The notes under the pieces: generated by a model
What the model saw: only the letters and a program-made list of their open reading frames with translations
The model's database searches: none
Told to the model about the DNA's origin: nothing
Source: Mycobacterium sp. Z3061
GTDB taxonomy: Bacteria; Actinomycetota; Actinomycetes; Mycobacteriales; Mycobacteriaceae
Length of the DNA stretch: 64,000 nt
Direction: 5' to 3'
Assembly (NCBI RefSeq): GCF_031583025.1
Contig: NZ_CP134062.1
Coordinates: 5,491,234 to 5,555,233, forward strand
Shown: one piece after another, positions 28,947 to 42,500 of the stretch
Layout: each line of letters begins with the position of its first letter
Numbering within the stretch: the stretch's first letter is position 1
Translations under genes and position numbers: made by a program

Positions 28947-30004
28947 TCAGCGCCGTCCCTTGCGCTTTTTGGGCCGGGACTCCTTGGGTTCTTCGGGCAG
29001 GTCACCCGGCACCTCGGAGCCGACCTCCAAGACATGCTCGGGCTCCGCCTCCTCGAGAGCCGGCCCGTCGGACGGCCAGTGCGCCCGCCACTCCTCCTCG
29101 GTGACGAAGCCCAACGGCGTCATGTCGAGTTCTTCGGCGATACTGTCGCCGCGGCGGGTGACGGCAATCGACTTCTCGACACCGCGAACCGTTTCGACGA
29201 AGTCCAACACGGCTGCGCGCAGCGTGTTCTCCGCGTCGACATCGGCCGAGAGCGTGATCGCGGTGAGCTCGGTGGGAATGAATTCGGCGGGCAGGCCGGC
29301 TTGACACACCCGCTGAATGACCTTCTGCGCCAGCGCCAATGCCGGCTGACCGGTGTGGACGTCGTCCAGCACCGAGTTGCGCGACTTCTGTGAGCGCTCG
29401 GCGGCCTTGGCCTCTTCCCACTTGGCCAGCTGATCCTGCAGCGAAATCTCTTCGCCGGCAAGCACTCCCGGCACCCGGTTGCCGAGTTTGCGCATCAGCG
29501 TGTCGGCGACGTCGTCGATGCTGAAGGGAAGCAACGCGGCATCCTCGGCGATGCGCGAGTGGAAAAGCACCTGCAACAACAAGTCACCGAGTTCTTCACG
29601 CAGTTGGTCGACGTTGCCGCTGTGCACCGCGTCCAACAGCTCGTAGGTCTCTTCCAGCAGGTACCGGCGCAGCGAGTCGTGGGTTTGTTCACTTTCCCAG
29701 GGCCCGGCGGTGCGCAGTTTGTCCATCATGGCGACGGCGTCGATCAGTCGTTCGCCGCGCTGACGTTCCGGGGCCGCGATCAGCCGGGCCCCGGCGGCCA
29801 GGCGGGCGGTGACCGCGGGATGGTTGGGGTCCGACGACAACAGCACCGGCGCGTCCTCGCCGGTGTAGGCCGGGTGCGCGTCCGGCAGCGACCAGGGCAC
29901 CGCGATCGGCATCTCTTCGGTGTACTGCACGGGTCCGGAAAGCAGCTCGATGGCTTCCACCGGCACCAGCGCCGGGCGCCGGGGGTCGACCAGGACGACA
30001 ATCA

Positions 30005-30005
<1 letters not shown>
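28947..30005 (-). CDS. mazG: Nucleoside triphosphate pyrophosphohydrolase MazG
   Basis: A 352-residue MazG. It hydrolyses (d)NTPs, including oxidised ones, to monophosphates. The MazG helical core has the metal-binding motifs EETYELLDAV and LREELGDLLLQVLFHSRIA, and a weaker second MazG-like half follows. The N-terminal part (about 1-95) is the actinobacterial extension, and the C-terminal tail ends in a Lys/Arg-rich stretch (RPKKRKGRR). ATG 30005 overlaps the mfd stop by one base (TGATG); the longer frame into mfd is rejected. It is translated with mfd. Confidence 0.93.
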
Positions 30006-33646
<3,641 letters not shown>

Positions 33647-33753
33647 GGTGTGCACCATTCTAGGGCGCTGCAATTCGTCAATATTGAGCCCGGTTCCGTC
33701 AAGAAAGCGTTAGGAAAGCACCGCTCGTGCCGGCATCGGCGCAGTTTAAAGGC

Positions 33754-34575
33754 ATGACACTGCTGCACATGCTGCCCTTGGCCGGCCGGGCAGCCCCGCG
33801 AATTCTGGGCCGTGCAATCGAGCCGGCGACCGCCATTTGTGACGAAGCTGACTTCCGGGATCGTGCCCGCCGCGGCCGTCGAGCCTTCCGTGATGTCGAG
33901 ATGGTCTACCCGGGAAAGTCGCTTTCGGCCGCGGCGGTGGCCCGCTGGGTGCGCGACAAAAGACTCGGCGTCGACGTCTGCTCGTCCAACGAACTGGCGG
34001 TCGCCCTATCCAGTGGAATCGACCCCGCCCACGTCATGGTGCACGTGAACGCGATGTCCCTTGACGAGCTGGGCGGCGCGGCGGCCGCCGGGGTGGGCCG
34101 CATCGTTGTCGACGACCCGCTGGAAGTCGGCTACCTGGCCAATCTGGTGCGACACCAACGCGTGCTCATCCAGGTCATTCCGGATGTCGACATCCACGGG
34201 CAACGCGGTGCAGGGATCAGTGACCAGGAGTTCGGGTTCACTATGGCTGGCGATCACGCCGCCGACGGCGTCCGGTGGGTGCTCGCGCACCGCACTCTCG
34301 ACCTGGTCGGGATGCACTGCCATATCGCCGACCCGGCCCTGTGCGGCGAAGCGATTCGGCGGATGGTCGCCGCAATGGCCGACGTGCGCGCCCATCACGG
34401 CGTCATCCTCACCGAACTCAGCCTCGGCGGTGTGCGTTGCGGCGATCCCCGCGAGCTGGCCGGGATCATCGAGGATGCGCTCGACGACGGCTGCGCGGCC
34501 GAGCATTTCCCCCGGCCCGCCGTCGTCGTCGAGGTGCCGGCAGGTGATTACCAGGGCATCGTGGCCCAGGAGTAG
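33754..34575 (+). CDS. Half-length PLP fold-III decarboxylase-like protein
   Basis: A protein of about 273 residues similar to the N-terminal alpha/beta barrel of diaminopimelate and ornithine decarboxylases (fold type III). The PLP-lysine region reads VYPGKSLSAAAVARWV, and further family blocks are LGVDVCSSNELAVAL, GVGRIVVDDPLEV, FGFTMAG and LVGMHCHIADPALC. The C-terminal beta-barrel domain, which supplies catalytic residues from the partner subunit, is missing, and the next gene on the opposite strand occupies its place. The start is ATG 33754; an in-frame GTG at 33727 is possible. It may be a regulator, a PLP-binding remnant or a truncated enzyme. Confidence 0.7.
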   Translation: MTLLHMLPLAGRAAPRILGRAIEPATAICDEADFRDRARRGRRAFRDVEMVYPGKSLSAAAVARWVRDKRLGVDVCSSNELAVALSSGIDPAHVMVHVNAMSLDELGGAAAAGVGRIVVDDPLEVGYLANLVRHQRVLIQVIPDVDIHGQRGAGISDQEFGFTMAGDHAADGVRWVLAHRTLDLVGMHCHIADPALCGEAIRRMVAAMADVRAHHGVILTELSLGGVRCGDPRELAGIIEDALDDGCAAEHFPRPAVVVEVPAGDYQGIVAQE

Positions 34576-34826
34576 AAAGCTCCGGTGCCTACGTCGTGGA
34601 CGCCGTAGGAGTCCCAGTAATAGTCGTGGCAGACGCTGCCGTCCCACGGCACCGGGCGTCCCGCCGGGTTGGGGTCACCGGGGCACCAGGTGGTGCAGGC
34701 CTGCAGACGCGGGCAGTTGCCCTGCTCGGCGTGCGCGGGCGGCGAGAGCATCAAGCCCACGGAAACCAGCAGGGTGATTGCGAGACCGGTCAGAGCGTTG
34801 GACAGCGCGGGTAGCAGGGAACGCAT
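34548..34826 (-). CDS. Small secreted Cys/Trp-rich protein
   Basis: A 92-residue exported protein. The signal peptide spans residues 1-33, with a long hydrophobic core and likely cleavage after AHA. The mature part of about 59 residues has four Cys (NCPRL, ACTTWC, VCHDYYW) and many Trp and Tyr, and would form two disulfides. ATG 34826 follows GAAAGG; the longer frame to 34856 is less likely. It resembles short secreted mycobacterial proteins of unknown function. It converges with the half-length PLP protein, with 28 bp of overlap between the 3' ends. Confidence 0.75.
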   Translation of the reverse strand: MRSLLPALSNALTGLAITLLVSVGLMLSPPAHAEQGNCPRLQACTTWCPGDPNPAGRPVPWDGSVCHDYYWDSYGVHDVGTGAFYSWATMPW

Positions 34827-34927
34827 GATGAGCCTTTCGTTCGGGTTCTGGTGCATAAGTGCACACGGCTCGGGCTGCTACCGATCACAACAGCTGACGC
34901 TTGCGAAGTTCTTGCACGCGCGCGCTG

Positions 34928-35575
34928 CTACTCGTCCTGCAGTTGCGGGTCGGCCTCCAGGTGGGTGAGGCCATTCCACATCAGATTGACCAGGTGCGCG
35001 GCCACAACTTCCTTTTTTGGCTCCCGGGTGTCCAGCCACCACTGGGCCGTCATCGACACCGAACCCACCAGCGCCTGGGCGTAGAGCGGCGCCAGGTCGG
35101 GATCCAGTCCGCGGCGGGCGAAGTCCCCGGCGAGGATGGAGCTGACCTGGCTGACGGCGTCGTTGAGCAGGCTGGAGTAGGTGCCCGAGCTGATCGCTGC
35201 GGGCGAGTCGCGGAGCATGATGCGGAACCCGTCGGTGCGTTCCTCGACGTAGGTGAGCAATGCCAGCGCGACCCGCTCGACGCGCACTCGGGACCGGTTG
35301 TTGGTCAGCGACGAGGTGATGCCGTCCAGCAATGCCGACATCTCCCGGTCCACGACGACGGCGTAGAGGCCTTCCTTGCCGCCGAAATGCTCGTAGACGA
35401 CGGGCTTCGAGACATTGGCGCGCTGGGCGATCTCCTCGATCGACGTGCCTTCGTAGCCGCGTTCGGCGAACAGCGAGCGGGCGATGCCGATGAGTTGGCG
35501 CCGACGCTCGCTACCGGTCATCCGGGCGCGCGGCGCCCGCACTTCTTTGTCCGGGCCCTTATCCGGTTGCGCCAC
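34928..35575 (-). CDS. TetR-family regulator (Rv1019-like)
   Basis: A 215-residue TetR repressor. The helix-turn-helix lies at about residues 39-68 (TSIEEIAQRANVSKPVVYEHF), and the C-terminal domain has LLTYVEERTDGFRIMLRD and MTAQWWLDTREPKKEV. It corresponds to Rv1019 by place between mfd and glmU. An internal Met at residue 19 (MTGSERRRQLI) is an alternative start. Its upstream region also contains a nested inverted repeat (35629-35696) that could be an operator. The target is not evident from neighbours. Confidence 0.87.
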   Translation of the reverse strand: MAQPDKGPDKEVRAPRARMTGSERRRQLIGIARSLFAERGYEGTSIEEIAQRANVSKPVVYEHFGGKEGLYAVVVDREMSALLDGITSSLTNNRSRVRVERVALALLTYVEERTDGFRIMLRDSPAAISSGTYSSLLNDAVSQVSSILAGDFARRGLDPDLAPLYAQALVGSVSMTAQWWLDTREPKKEVVAAHLVNLMWNGLTHLEADPQLQDE

Positions 35576-35628
35576 GTGCTCAGAGTATCGGGGTGCTGAC
35601 CGATCGAGTGTGTGCTCAGCGCGTTGCG

Positions 35629-35696
35629 TGTGCGTCCACCACGCGGAATTCGCGATTCGTCCGCGGTGGCCGCAATGTCAGAGCAGTGGACGCACA
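35629..35696. repeat. Nested inverted repeat before tRNA-Gln
   Basis: Exact outer arms TGTGCGTCCAC and GTGGACGCACA enclose a second dyad (CCACGCGG-type / CCGCGGTGG). It lies between the divergent TetR gene and tRNA-Gln. It could be a terminator-like structure, an operator or another intergenic palindrome of the kind scattered in this window. The sequence differs from the GAGCAGACGCAAA family. Confidence 0.45.
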
Positions 35697-35740
35697 CTCG
35701 AGCGGCCTGCATCGTCGGCAGACTAAAGTCTCAGAAGCGA

Positions 35741-35812
35741 TCCGTCGTGGTGTAATCGGCAGCACCTCTGATTTTGGTTCAGATAGTTCAGGTTCGAGTC
35801 CTGGCGACGGAG
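35741..35812 (+). tRNA. tRNA-Gln (anticodon UUG)
   Basis: A complete 72-nt cloverleaf. Acceptor arms are TCCGTCG and CGACGGA, the anticodon stem TCTGA/TCAGA encloses TTTTGGT (anticodon UUG), and the T arm is CAGG-TTCGAGT-CCTG. CCA is not encoded. It lies between the TetR gene and glmU. Confidence 0.95.
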
Positions 35813-35837
35813 CTCTGCTTATATGCCGCTTTTTGCC

Positions 35838-35897
35838 GCGAGCGTGCACTCAATGCCACTCTTAACGGCGTGTCGGCGTGCAAGTGTGCACGCTCGC
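35838..35897. terminator. Inverted repeat between tRNA-Gln and glmU
   Basis: Arms GCGAGCGTGCACT and AGTGTGCACGCTCGC (with a small bulge) are separated by about 32 nt, 26 bp after the tRNA. A run of T (35830-35834) precedes the left arm. It probably terminates the tRNA transcript; it overlaps the likely glmU promoter. Confidence 0.45.
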
Positions 35898-35920
35898 CAG
35901 GCGAAACTTGAGGAGAGTTG

Positions 35921-37384
35921 ATGAGTTTTCGTGGTGACACCGCGGTTCTGGTCCTCGCGGCCGGGCCCGGCACCCGGATGCGGTCAGACACCCCCAAAGT
36001 GCTGCACGCCCTCGGCGGCCGCAGCATGCTCTCCCATTCCCTGCACGCGATGACCAAACTCGCGCCTCAGCATCTCGTCGTGGTGCTGGGTCACGACCAC
36101 GAGCGCATCTCACCGCTGGTCGCTGAGCTGGCCGACAGCCTGGGCCGCACCATCGACGTCGCGCTGCAGGACAAACCGCAGGGAACCGGCCATGCGGTGT
36201 TGTGCGGCCTATCCGCCCTGCCTGAGGACTACGCCGGGATCGTCGTCGTCGCCGCGGGTGACACCCCGTTGCTGGACGCCGACACCCTGGCCGACCTCAT
36301 CGCCACCCACAGATCCGCCGGGGCGGCCGTCACCGTCCTCACCACCACGCTCGATGACCCACACGGCTACGGCCGCATCCTGCGCACCCAGGACAACGAA
36401 GTGATGGCCATCGTCGAGCAGACCGACGCGACGCCCTCGCAGCGCGGGATCCGCGAGGTCAACACCGGCGTCTACGCCTTCGACATCGCGGCGCTGAAGT
36501 CCGCGCTGAGCCGGCTCAGCTCCAACAACGCCCAGCAGGAGCTCTACCTCACCGACGTCATCGCGATCCTGCGCCGCGACGGCCACACCGTCAGCGCCCA
36601 GCACATCGACGACAGTGCCGTGGTCGCGGGCGTCAACAATCGGGTCCAGCTCGCCGAGCTGGGCGCGGAGCTCAACCGCCGGATCGTCGCGGCTCACCAG
36701 CTGGCCGGCGTCACCGTGATCGATCCGGCGACGACCTGGATCGACGTCGACGTGACCATCGGCCGCGACACGGTGATCTACCCGGGCACGCAGCTACTGG
36801 GCCGCACTCAGATCGGCGGCCACTGCACCGTCGGGCCCGACACCACGCTGAACGACGTGAGCGTCGGCGACAACGCCACCGTCTGCCGCACGCACGGCGC
36901 GTCGGCGACCATCGGCGCCGGCGCCACGGTCGGCCCCTTCACCTTCCTGCGGCCCGGAACCGTGCTGGGCGTCGAAGGCAAGCTGGGCGCCTTCGTCGAG
37001 ACCAAGAACGCCACGATCGGCGCCGGGACCAAGGTGCCGCACCTGACCTACGTCGGCGACGCCGACATCGGCGAACACAGCAACATCGGCGCGTCCAGCG
37101 TGTTCGTCAACTACGACGGCACCAACAAGAGCCGCACCACCATCGGCTCGCACGTGCGCACCGGCTCGGACACCATGTTCGTCGCCCCGGTGACCGTCGG
37201 CGACGGCGCCTACACCGGAGCCGGGACCGTCGTACGCGAGGACGTCCCGCCGGGCGCCCTGGCGGTCTCGGCCGGCCCGCAGCGCAACATCGAGAACTGG
37301 GTACAGCGCAAGCGGCCCGGCACAGCGGCGGCCGAAGCCGCCGAGCGGGCCACCCGCAACTCCGCAGCCAGTGAGACACCGTGA
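35921..37384 (+). CDS. glmU: Bifunctional GlmU (N-acetylglucosamine-1-P uridyltransferase / acetyltransferase)
   Basis: A 487-residue bifunctional enzyme making UDP-GlcNAc for peptidoglycan and arabinogalactan linkage. The N-terminal uridyltransferase has LAAGPGTRM near residue 13, QGTGHAV and GDTPLL. The C-terminal half is a left-handed beta helix of hexapeptide repeats ([45 protein letters not shown]). ATG 35921 follows AGGAG at 5 nt; an in-frame TTG at 35918 is less likely. The protein ends in an Ala/Glu-rich tail. prsA follows after 73 bp. Confidence 0.97.
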   Translation: MSFRGDTAVLVLAAGPGTRMRSDTPKVLHALGGRSMLSHSLHAMTKLAPQHLVVVLGHDHERISPLVAELADSLGRTIDVALQDKPQGTGHAVLCGLSALPEDYAGIVVVAAGDTPLLDADTLADLIATHRSAGAAVTVLTTTLDDPHGYGRILRTQDNEVMAIVEQTDATPSQRGIREVNTGVYAFDIAALKSALSRLSSNNAQQELYLTDVIAILRRDGHTVSAQHIDDSAVVAGVNNRVQLAELGAELNRRIVAAHQLAGVTVIDPATTWIDVDVTIGRDTVIYPGTQLLGRTQIGGHCTVGPDTTLNDVSVGDNATVCRTHGASATIGAGATVGPFTFLRPGTVLGVEGKLGAFVETKNATIGAGTKVPHLTYVGDADIGEHSNIGASSVFVNYDGTNKSRTTIGSHVRTGSDTMFVAPVTVGDGAYTGAGTVVREDVPPGALAVSAGPQRNIENWVQRKRPGTAAAEAAERATRNSAASETP

Positions 37385-37457
37385 TTTCGCTTTTCGGTAA
37401 CCCGGCTACGATGGGGCGTTCCTTTTCTTTCGATCCCGACACGGCGAGGGCAGCCCG

Positions 37458-38438
37458 GTGAGCCACGACTGGACCGATAACCGCAAAAATCTGATGCTCT
37501 TCAGCGGCCGGGCCCACCCGGAGCTGGCCGAGCAGGTAGCCAAAGAGCTCGACGTCCACGTCACCGCGCAGACTGCCCGGGATTTCGCCAACGGCGAGAT
37601 CTTCGTGCGGTTCCAGGAGTCGGTCCGCGGCTGCGACGCGTTCGTGCTGCAGTCCTGCCCGATGCCGGTCAATCAGTGGCTCATGGAGCAGCTGATCATG
37701 ATCGACGCGCTCAAGCGGGGCAGCGCCAAGCGGATCACCGCCGTCATGCCGTTCTACCCCTATGCCCGCCAGGACAAGAAGCACCGCGGCCGCGAACCGA
37801 TTTCGGCGCGCCTGGTGGCCGACCTGCTCAAGACCGCCGGCGCCGACCGGATCGTGACCGTCGACCTGCACACCGATCAGATCCAGGGCTTCTTCGACGG
37901 GCCCGTGGACCACATGCGCGGCCAGAACCTGCTCACCGGATACATCCGGGACAACTACCCCGACGGCAACATGGTCGTGGTCTCCCCCGACTCCGGCCGG
38001 GTACGCATCGCCGAGAAGTGGGCCGACGCCCTGGGCGGCGTGCCGCTGGCCTTCATCCACAAGACCCGCGACCCGCGGGTGCCCAACCAGGTGGTGTCCA
38101 ACCGCGTGGTCGGCGAGGTGGCCGGACGCACCTGTGTGCTGATCGACGACATGATCGACACCGGCGGCACCATCGCCGGCGCCGTGAAGCTGTTGCACAA
38201 CGACGGCGCCAAGGACGTGATCATCGCGGCCACCCATGGCGTGCTGTCCGACCCGGCCGCCGAACGACTGGCCTCCTGCGGCGCCCGCGAGGTGATCGTG
38301 ACGAACACCCTGCCCATCGGTGAGGAGAAGCGTTTCCCGCAGCTCACCGTGCTGTCCATCGCGCCGCTGCTGGCCAGCACCATCCGCGCGGTCTTCGAAA
38401 ACGGCTCGGTCACAGGACTGTTCGACGGGGACGCCTAG
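37458..38438 (+). CDS. prsA: Ribose-phosphate pyrophosphokinase
   Basis: A 326-residue PRPP synthetase (ribose-5-phosphate + ATP to PRPP + AMP), the length of the M. tuberculosis enzyme. Signatures are the flexible loop YPYARQDKKHRGREPISARL, the metal-binding VDLHTDQIQGFF and the PRPP-binding loop VLIDDMIDTGGTIAGA. The start is GTG 37458. PRPP feeds nucleotides, His, Trp and the cell-wall arabinan precursor. The ArsC-like gene begins at the base after its stop. Confidence 0.97.
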   Translation: MSHDWTDNRKNLMLFSGRAHPELAEQVAKELDVHVTAQTARDFANGEIFVRFQESVRGCDAFVLQSCPMPVNQWLMEQLIMIDALKRGSAKRITAVMPFYPYARQDKKHRGREPISARLVADLLKTAGADRIVTVDLHTDQIQGFFDGPVDHMRGQNLLTGYIRDNYPDGNMVVVSPDSGRVRIAEKWADALGGVPLAFIHKTRDPRVPNQVVSNRVVGEVAGRTCVLIDDMIDTGGTIAGAVKLLHNDGAKDVIIAATHGVLSDPAAERLASCGAREVIVTNTLPIGEEKRFPQLTVLSIAPLLASTIRAVFENGSVTGLFDGDA

Positions 38439-38783
38439 ATGGGCGAGGCCGTCATCTACCACAACCCCAAATGCAGCACCTCGCGCAAGACGCTCGAGTT
38501 GTTGCGGGACAACGGTATTGACCCGACGGTGATCCAGTACTTGAAGACACCGCCCTCGCGGGACGAGTTGGTGCGCATGATCCGCGACGCGGGCATCGAG
38601 GTGCGGGCCGCGGTGCGCAAACGCGAATCGCTCTACACCGAACTGAACCTTGCCGACGCCACCGACGACGAGTTGCTGGACGCCATGGCGGCCCACCCGA
38701 TATTGATCGAACGGCCATTCGTGGTGACTGCGAAAGGCACCCGGTTGGCTCGCCCGATCGACGGGGTACGCGAGATTCTGTGA
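38439..38783 (+). CDS. arsC: ArsC/Spx-family arsenate-reductase-like protein
   Basis: A 114-residue glutaredoxin-like ArsC family protein. It starts VIYHNPKCSTSRKTLELL with the active Cys12, and has the family segments YLKTPPSRDELVRMI, RKRESLYTELNL and HPILIERPFVVT, then a conserved Arg in RLARP. Members reduce arsenate with glutathione, glutaredoxin or mycothiol-type thiols, or have other redox roles. It starts directly after the prsA stop and overlaps lpqT by 4 nt (GTGA). No arsenic operon genes lie nearby, so its substrate is uncertain. H37Rv lacks it here. Confidence 0.88.
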   Translation: MGEAVIYHNPKCSTSRKTLELLRDNGIDPTVIQYLKTPPSRDELVRMIRDAGIEVRAAVRKRESLYTELNLADATDDELLDAMAAHPILIERPFVVTAKGTRLARPIDGVREIL

Positions 38784-39442
38784 CTGTCAAGGCGATACGC
38801 GCGTGCATGGCATCTGTCGGGATGGCCACGTTGACGCTCACGGCTGCGTGCGGACCGAAAGCTGCTGATTATCAGTCGATCTGGACGACACCGTCATCGG
38901 CGACCAGTACCTCACCGAAACCCACCGAGCCTCCGGTTCCGCTGTCGAAGTATCTGGAAGGTGAAGGCGTCCTGGGCGATCCGGTGCTGCCCAGCGACCT
39001 GACCGACATGGTCGTGTCGATCCCGACGCCACCGGGCTGGAAACCGCGCGCCGTCGACTCTAAGACCAGCCCGAAAGCGGTGATGATCTCCAAAGGCGAC
39101 AGCTATCCGGCAGCGATGCTGGTGGTGTTCAAGCTGCGCGGCGAATTCAATCCCACCGAGGCGATCAAGCACGCCAACACCGACCTGCCGGACAGTTTCC
39201 ACCAACTCGACGCCTCGACCGCCGACTACAACGGCTTCCCGTCGTCGATGGTCCAGGGCACGTACGAGCTGAAGGGCGCGCGGATGCGCAGCTGGAACCG
39301 GGTGGTGATGCCCACCGGCCCGGCGCCGGACAACCAGCGGTACCTGGTGCAACTGATCATCACCAGTCTGGCCGAACAGGCCGTCTCGGAGAGCAACGAT
39401 GTCGAGACGATCATCCGGGGGTTCGTGGTCGCCCGGAAATAG
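38780..39442 (+). CDS. lpqT: Lipoprotein LpqT (LpqN/LpqT family)
   Basis: A 220-residue exported lipoprotein with lipobox LTAAC (Cys24) after a short signal peptide. A Ser/Thr/Pro-rich linker (about 30-55) leads to the LpqN/LpqT domain (VVSIPTPPGWKPR, PAAMLVVFKLRGEFNP, MRSWNRVVMPTG). Its function is not established; the family is linked to the mycobacterial envelope. GTG 38780 overlaps the arsC stop. A long palindrome starts 3 bp after its stop and likely ends the prsA-arsC-lpqT transcript. Confidence 0.92.
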   Translation: MTVKAIRACMASVGMATLTLTAACGPKAADYQSIWTTPSSATSTSPKPTEPPVPLSKYLEGEGVLGDPVLPSDLTDMVVSIPTPPGWKPRAVDSKTSPKAVMISKGDSYPAAMLVVFKLRGEFNPTEAIKHANTDLPDSFHQLDASTADYNGFPSSMVQGTYELKGARMRSWNRVVMPTGPAPDNQRYLVQLIITSLAEQAVSESNDVETIIRGFVVARK

Positions 39443-39444
39443 CC

Positions 39445-39504
39445 GCGAGCAGACGCAAACTCGCCCATCGCTGGCCACAATTGGGCGACTTTGCGTCTGC
39501 TCGC
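39445..39504. repeat. GAGCAGACGCAAA palindrome, copy 1
   Basis: 23-bp arms (39445-39467 and 39482-39504) with one mismatch and a 14-nt loop. It lies between the convergent lpqT and LuxR-type genes, 3 and 4 bp from their stops, so it can serve as a terminator for both strands. The same outer sequence occurs at 48931-48996 and 55405-55460. Confidence 0.85.
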
Positions 39505-39508
39505 CAGA

Positions 39509-42500
39509 TCAAGCGTGCCGCAATACTTCCTGCACCAGCTGCACACGCGAAGTCAGGCCGAGCTTGGCGTAGGCGTGCCGGAGATGGCTCTGCACCGTAC
39601 GCGGTGACACGAACAACCGCGCGCCGATGTCCTTGTTGCCCAGACCTTCTGCAACCAACCGTGCCACGTCGAGCTCCATCGGCGTCAGCGCGCCCCAGCC
39701 GCTGGCGGGACGCTTCCGTTCGCCGCGTCCCCGCTGGGCGTACGCGATCGCTTCCTCGATGGACAGCGCCGCGCCTTCGGCCCATGCATCACCGAATGCG
39801 CTGTCCCCCAATACCTCACGGACGGCGGCAACGGCGGCCTCGTAGCCGGCTTGATACATCGGATAGCGGGCGTGCCCCTTGCGCTGCCGAATACCGTGCG
39901 CCGCGCCCAACAGTCGAGCCGCATACGCGGCATTGCCTTCGTCAGCCGCGAGACGTGCCAGGCATTCCAGGGTGTCGGCCACCTTCATGTATCCCTGCGT
40001 CTGGGCCGCTATCGTCAGCGCGTCGTGGACGTCGCGCTCGGCCTGTTCGGGCTCGCCCTGGGCAGCTGCGATGAAAGCGCGCACGGTCAGCGCAGTCATC
40101 TTGAAAATGCCGGGCACCATGGCGATGCACTCGTCGACCCAGTGTCGTGCGGCGACGAGATCACCGCATGCGAGAAGCGCCTCCGCCAGCGGGGCGACGC
40201 TGCGGGTGAACGCTTCGCGGTCTGGAACGCTGTGCCGCAAGGCTTCCTGGGCTGCCTGCCTCGCCGCCTCGGCGTCACCGCCGGCCAGGGCGGCGTGCGC
40301 AATCGCCCCGTTCACCGTGTCCTCGGTCATCCCACCCACACTGTCCGAGGCGGCCAGCGCGGCCAGCGCGGCGGAATGTGCGGCAGCCACCTGCCCGTGG
40401 AACGCAAGGGTTCCGCTGAGGCAGACCTGCCCGAAGATCGTCGCCGACGGGTCGGCCGCCGCTTCGGCCTCCGCGACCACGGAGCGAAGGACTTCGATAG
40501 CCTCGTCGAGGTCACCGTGGAACCACAACCCGCATCCCAGCCAGGCCCGGTTGTTTCGCGAAAAGAAGCCGTCGCCCAGTGCATCGGCGAGATCACGTCC
40601 CGCTTCGGCCGCCGCGACTGCCGCCAGAGGTTCTCCGGCGACGACGGCCGCGGTCGCCTGATAGCTGAAGATCGGCATGAGGCTCCACTCTTCGCCTGCG
40701 GCGCGAGCCAATTCGATCGCTTCGGTGAAGTGGGCCTGTGCGACCTCGGCGTTGTAGAAAGTCGCAGTGCCGCACGCACCGAGCGCCCGGGCCAGCAGCG
40801 CCGGGTCATCGAGTTTGCGGGCGACCTCGAGCGCCTCCTGTGCCAGGTCGGTGTGACCGTGTGCGCCCGCCCAGCCCGCGATCGCGCACTGGTCGGCAAC
40901 AGCGCGCACCCAGACGCCAGGCGCAATTTCCTCCGGCCGACGGTCGGTCAGGACCGCATCGAACGCCGCCAGCGCTTCGCGGAAGATTCCGGTGCGAAGC
41001 CAGAATTCCTGCAATGATGACGCCAGACGTAATGCCGATTCACGGTCGCCACTGTCCAGGCTCCACGCGAATGCCGCTCGCAGATTGTCGCTTTCGGCCC
41101 GCGCCCAAGCCAGGAGCCGCTCCACGCCGGCGAGGCCCTGCGACGCCAATTCCGTTGCCGTTGCGGTGTAGTAGTCACGGTGCCGGGTGCGTGTCTCCTC
41201 GGCCTCACCCGACTCACCCAGTTTTTCCTGCGCGTACTGACGCACCGTCTCCAGCAACGAATACCGCATCCCGCCGTCATTGCTTGTTTCGAGGGCAACC
41301 ACCAGCGACTTGTCCACCAACAGGCTGAGCTGGTCCAGAAGTTGATAGCTCTCCATCTCAGTGCAGGCACCGATCGCCTGTGCCGCCTCGAGATCGAACC
41401 CTCCGGTGAACACGGCAAGCCGGCGGAACAAGACCCGTTCCGGATCGGTCAGGAGCGCATGGGACCAATCCACCGATGCCCGCAGTGTCTGCTGTCGTCG
41501 CACCGCGGTGCGCGCACCGCCGGTCAGCAACCGGAACCTGTCATGAAGAGAGCTGCCGATCTGTTGCAAAGACAGTGCCCGGATGCGTGCGGCGGCAAGC
41601 TCGATCGCCAGCGGCATACCGTCGAGGCGCTCGCAGATCTCTCTGATGAGGGCCGTATTTCCTTCATTGACAACGAAATCCGGACGAGCTTGACGAGCGC
41701 GGTCGGCGAACAATTCGACGGCCTCACCGGCAAGCGAAAGCGACGGCACGCGCCAGGTCAGCTCCCCGGGCACACCGAGCGGCTCCCGGCTGGTGGAAAG
41801 GATCGTCAATTGCGGGCAGCAACCCAGCAACTCGACCACCATGTCTCCGCAGGCGTCGAGAAGGTGCTCGCAGTTGTCCAGCACCAACAACATGGACTTC
41901 TCGCCGAGGAACCGAACCAGTAACTCCATCGTGGAGCGCCCGGGTTGATCGGGCAGCCCCAGGGTGCGTGCAACCGTCAACGGCGCGACCGCGGCGTTCG
42001 TGATCGGCGCCAGGTCCACATACCGGATGCCGTCCGGGAATTCGGGATTCAGCAGCGAGGAGACCTCGACGGCCAGCCGCGTCTTGCCGACACCCCCGGC
42101 CCCGGTCAGGGTGACCAGCCGGTTGCTGATGACCAGCTGCCGCACGTCCGACATCTGCGTCTGACGTCCGACGAAACTGGTCAGCTGCGCCGGCAGATTG
42201 TGCGACGCGATCTCCGTGCGTACCCGCAGCGGCGGAAAGTCGTTGCGCAGATCCGGATGACACAGCTGCATCACCCGCTCAGGACGCGGCACACCCCGCA
42301 ACGGATAGCTACCCAGATCGCTCAACCACACCCCCTCGGGCAACCGATCCACCACCAACGATTCGGTCACTCCCGACAACACCGTCTGCCCACCATGGGC
42401 CAGATCACGGATCCGGGCCGTTCGGTTGATCGTCGGCCCCGCGTAATTCCCCTCATCGCGCAACTGAATCTCACCGGTGTGCAATCCGATCCGAATCCGG

